A program made the position numbers and the translations under genes. The notes under the pieces were generated by a model, which was not told the DNA's origin, did not search any database, and saw nothing but the letters and a program-made list of their open reading frames with translations. A DNA stretch of 25,635 nt from CAZSLI01 sp964607705. Its GTDB lineage: Bacteria; Actinomycetota; Coriobacteriia; Anaerosomatales; PHET01. Positions 24,176 through 25,635 of this stretch are shown here, one piece after another. The stretch is from positions 1-25,635 of the forward strand of contig CAZSLI010000025.1 of NCBI GenBank assembly GCA_964607705.1, read 5' to 3'. Within the stretch, counting starts at the first letter, position 1. Each line of letters starts with the position of its first letter.

Positions 24176-25420
24176 ATGAAGCGATTCGCACTGCTGCTCG
24201 CGATAACCACACTGTTCGTCGCAGCTTCGGCGACGACGGCATTGGCGGCCACCATCACGGTTCGCTCGTCCTCGGCAGCCCATACGGTCAGCGGGCGCAC
24301 GCACGTCGACTTCAAGGTCTCGCTGTCCCGTGCTGCGAAGATCAAGATCGCCATCTACCGCGGGGGCACCAAGATCCGGACGATCGCGCCGAGCACCTAC
24401 GCGCGGACCATCGCCACGAGCTGGAACCTGAAGAATACCGCTGGTGCGTACGTGCGACCGGGGACTTACACCTACGTCGTGACCGCTACCTACCGGACCT
24501 CGACCGGCCGCGCGCGGGGCTACCGCAGCGTAGCCTCGTCCTGGGTGCCGGCATCCGCGCGGGTCAACCGCTTCTTCGGCGCGTACGTGAAGGGCGCGCC
24601 GGATAGCATGCAGCCGGTGGCTGACCTCGAGTCACGCGTGGCCGCAAATGCCGAGATCGTCAACTTCTACGTCGCGCTCACGGAGGGCTTTCCGAGGAAC
24701 CGCGTCGAGGCCATCAACTCGCACAGTGCCAAGCCGCTCGTGACGCTCGAGTTCTGGGACTACCGGCGCGGCGTCGATCAGCCCGAGTGGAACCTCGCGT
24801 CGATCGCCAGCGGCGCCCACGACGCGCAGATCCGCGCGTTCGCGAGAGGCGCCAAGGAGTACGGCCAGCCGGTATGGGTCCGTCCGCTGCACGAGATGAA
24901 CAGCAACTGGTATCCCTGGGGCGGCACCGTCAACGGCAACTCCCCGGGTGACTACGCGCCGGCGTTCCGGCACATCGTCGACGTCTTCCGCTCCGAGGGT
25001 GCCACGAACGTCGCGTTCGTGTGGTGCCCCAACAACGACTCGGTGCCCAACACCGCGGCCAACGGGATCGCCGCCTACTTCCCGGGCGATGCGTACGTGG
25101 ATGTCGTCGGCCTCGATGGCTATAACTTCGGCAGCAGCTTCTCCTGGTCTTCGTGGCGGTCGTTCTCCGGCTTGTTCACCGGGCCCTATGCGACAGTCAC
25201 CGGTCTGAGCACCCGGCCGGTCGTCATCTGCGAGACCGGGTGCTCCACCGCAGGTGGCAACAAGTCGGCGTGGGTCGCCCAGATGTTCAGCGCGCTCAGC
25301 ACGTCGTTCCCGCGCATTGCCGGCGTGGTCTGGTTCAACACGAACGCCGAGTGTGACTGGCGGATCGAGTCGGACGCGACTGCGCTGTCGATGTTCAAGA
25401 CGAGCGTCGCGACCTTCTAG
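24176..25420 (+). CDS. Secreted GH26 family glycoside hydrolase with FlgD-Ig-like domain
   Basis: The 414-residue protein has a signal peptide (about residues 1-24, ending ATTALAA) and no lipobox. A beta-rich domain at about 25-125 follows, whose TIATSWNLKN...YVRPGTYTYVV pattern resembles the FlgD-type Ig fold. The GH26 catalytic domain occupies about 130-410. The acid/base motif is RPLHEMNSNWYPW with Glu240 and the nucleophile motif VVICETGCS with Glu353. The 113-residue spacing matches the 112 of the paralogue at 17224-18456. It probably cleaves a beta-mannan-like or other beta-1,4-type glycan outside the cell, perhaps trimming or releasing the polymer made by the divergent synthase. GGAGG lies 9 nt before the ATG. 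The true substrate could differ, since GH26 includes several specificities. Confidence 0.88.
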   Translation: MKRFALLLAITTLFVAASATTALAATITVRSSSAAHTVSGRTHVDFKVSLSRAAKIKIAIYRGGTKIRTIAPSTYARTIATSWNLKNTAGAYVRPGTYTYVVTATYRTSTGRARGYRSVASSWVPASARVNRFFGAYVKGAPDSMQPVADLESRVAANAEIVNFYVALTEGFPRNRVEAINSHSAKPLVTLEFWDYRRGVDQPEWNLASIASGAHDAQIRAFARGAKEYGQPVWVRPLHEMNSNWYPWGGTVNGNSPGDYAPAFRHIVDVFRSEGATNVAFVWCPNNDSVPNTAANGIAAYFPGDAYVDVVGLDGYNFGSSFSWSSWRSFSGLFTGPYATVTGLSTRPVVICETGCSTAGGNKSAWVAQMFSALSTSFPRIAGVVWFNTNAECDWRIESDATALSMFKTSVATF

Positions 25421-25463
25421 GGCCGCCCGAATACTGAGTGCGGCGGGCGCTTCGTCGTTCTGA

Positions 25464-25492
25464 TTGCCCCTCGGATACCCGCCAGCTATACT
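25464..25492 (+). promoter_or_regulatory. Promoter of tRNA-Ser(CGA)
   Basis: TTGCCC (25464-25469) and TATACT (25487-25492) with a 17-nt spacer end 43 nt before the mature tRNA. Both hexamers and the spacing are identical to the tRNA-Ser(GGA) promoter. Confidence 0.75.
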
Positions 25493-25535
25493 GCGCTTCG
25501 CGCCGCCGTCCTTCTGGGACGGCACTGCACCCTGC

Positions 25536-25628
25536 GGAGGGGTGGCAGAGTGGTTGAATGCGGCGGTCTCGAAAACCGTTTAGCCGGCAACCCCGGCTAC
25601 GAGGGTTCGAATCCCTCCCCCTCCGCCA
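25536..25628 (+). tRNA. tRNA-Ser (anticodon CGA)
   Basis: This is a complete class II tRNA with acceptor GGAGGGG/CCCCTCC, discriminator G and an encoded CCA. The anticodon loop CTCGAAA gives anticodon CGA, reading UCG. The long variable arm (AGCCGG...CCGGCT) and T-loop GGTTCGAATCC fit serine. With the TGA and GGA genes in this window, all UCN-reading serine anticodons usual in bacteria are present. Confidence 0.97.
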
Positions 25629-25635
25629 GAAGGAC

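Noticed and set aside
25421..25463. Terminator after the secreted GH26 gene
   Set aside because: Only a 5-bp GCCCG/CGGGC pairing with a long loop and no T-run is present, too weak to call.
1..25635. Genomic island or prophage integrated at a tRNA-Ser gene
   Set aside because: No integrase, transposase, phage gene or duplicated tRNA 3' end is visible, and base composition looks uniform.

Overview
This window is high-GC bacterial DNA, densely coded, with many GTG and TTG starts, 4-nt start/stop overlaps and strong GGAGG-type ribosome binding sites. The proteins fit a Gram-positive-type envelope: an LtaS-type phosphoglycerol transferase, a lipoprotein glycosidase, and no outer-membrane proteins. 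HutH has a Cys-Ser-Gly catalytic triad and HutI a His-Gly-Asn-Gln motif, both of which I remember as actinobacterial variants. With a chemoreceptor and a LytS-type kinase also present, a deep-branching actinobacterium such as a Coriobacteriia relative is my best guess. That assignment is inference; there is no rRNA or other decisive marker.

Layout. (1) 1-3341: a tRNA-Ser(TGA) on the minus strand, then tadA translationally coupled to a DUF2207 membrane protein, then two overlapping small unknown genes. (2) 3410-7172: a methyl-accepting chemotaxis protein behind a sigma-28-like promoter, an orphan LytS-type sensor kinase with a GAF domain, then tRNA-Ser(GGA) with a clear promoter and a strong terminator. 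(3) 7226-10276: a large membrane protein fusing an acyltransferase-3-like domain, which lacks its usual histidines, to an intact LtaS-type catalytic domain. (4) 10489-16001: a complete four-step histidine degradation pathway, with hutH-hutU-hutI on the minus strand and hutG divergent from hutH. It converts histidine to urocanate, imidazolonepropionate, formiminoglutamate and finally glutamate plus formamide. (5) 16045-25420: a surface-glycan region. It holds a polyprenol-phosphate-sugar-synthase-like GT2, a GH26 lipoprotein, a flippase, a ChbG/YdjC-type deacetylase, a cellulose-synthase-like GT2 without PilZ, a GT39-like membrane glycosyltransferase and a second, secreted GH26 enzyme. (6) 25464-25628: tRNA-Ser(CGA), driven by the same promoter motif as tRNA-Ser(GGA).

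The strongest candidates for something new are two. One is the glycan region, in which two related GH26 enzymes bracket a processive synthase, a flippase and a deacetylase, with a CRP/FNR-like palindrome in its divergent promoter region. The other is the LtaS fusion with an apparently dead acyltransferase domain. No gene-free stretch exceeds 300 bases. The longest non-coding gaps are 10277-10488, where I see only a weak inverted repeat, and 23973-24175, which is a regulatory region. I see no CRISPR array, insertion sequence, prophage gene or rRNA.
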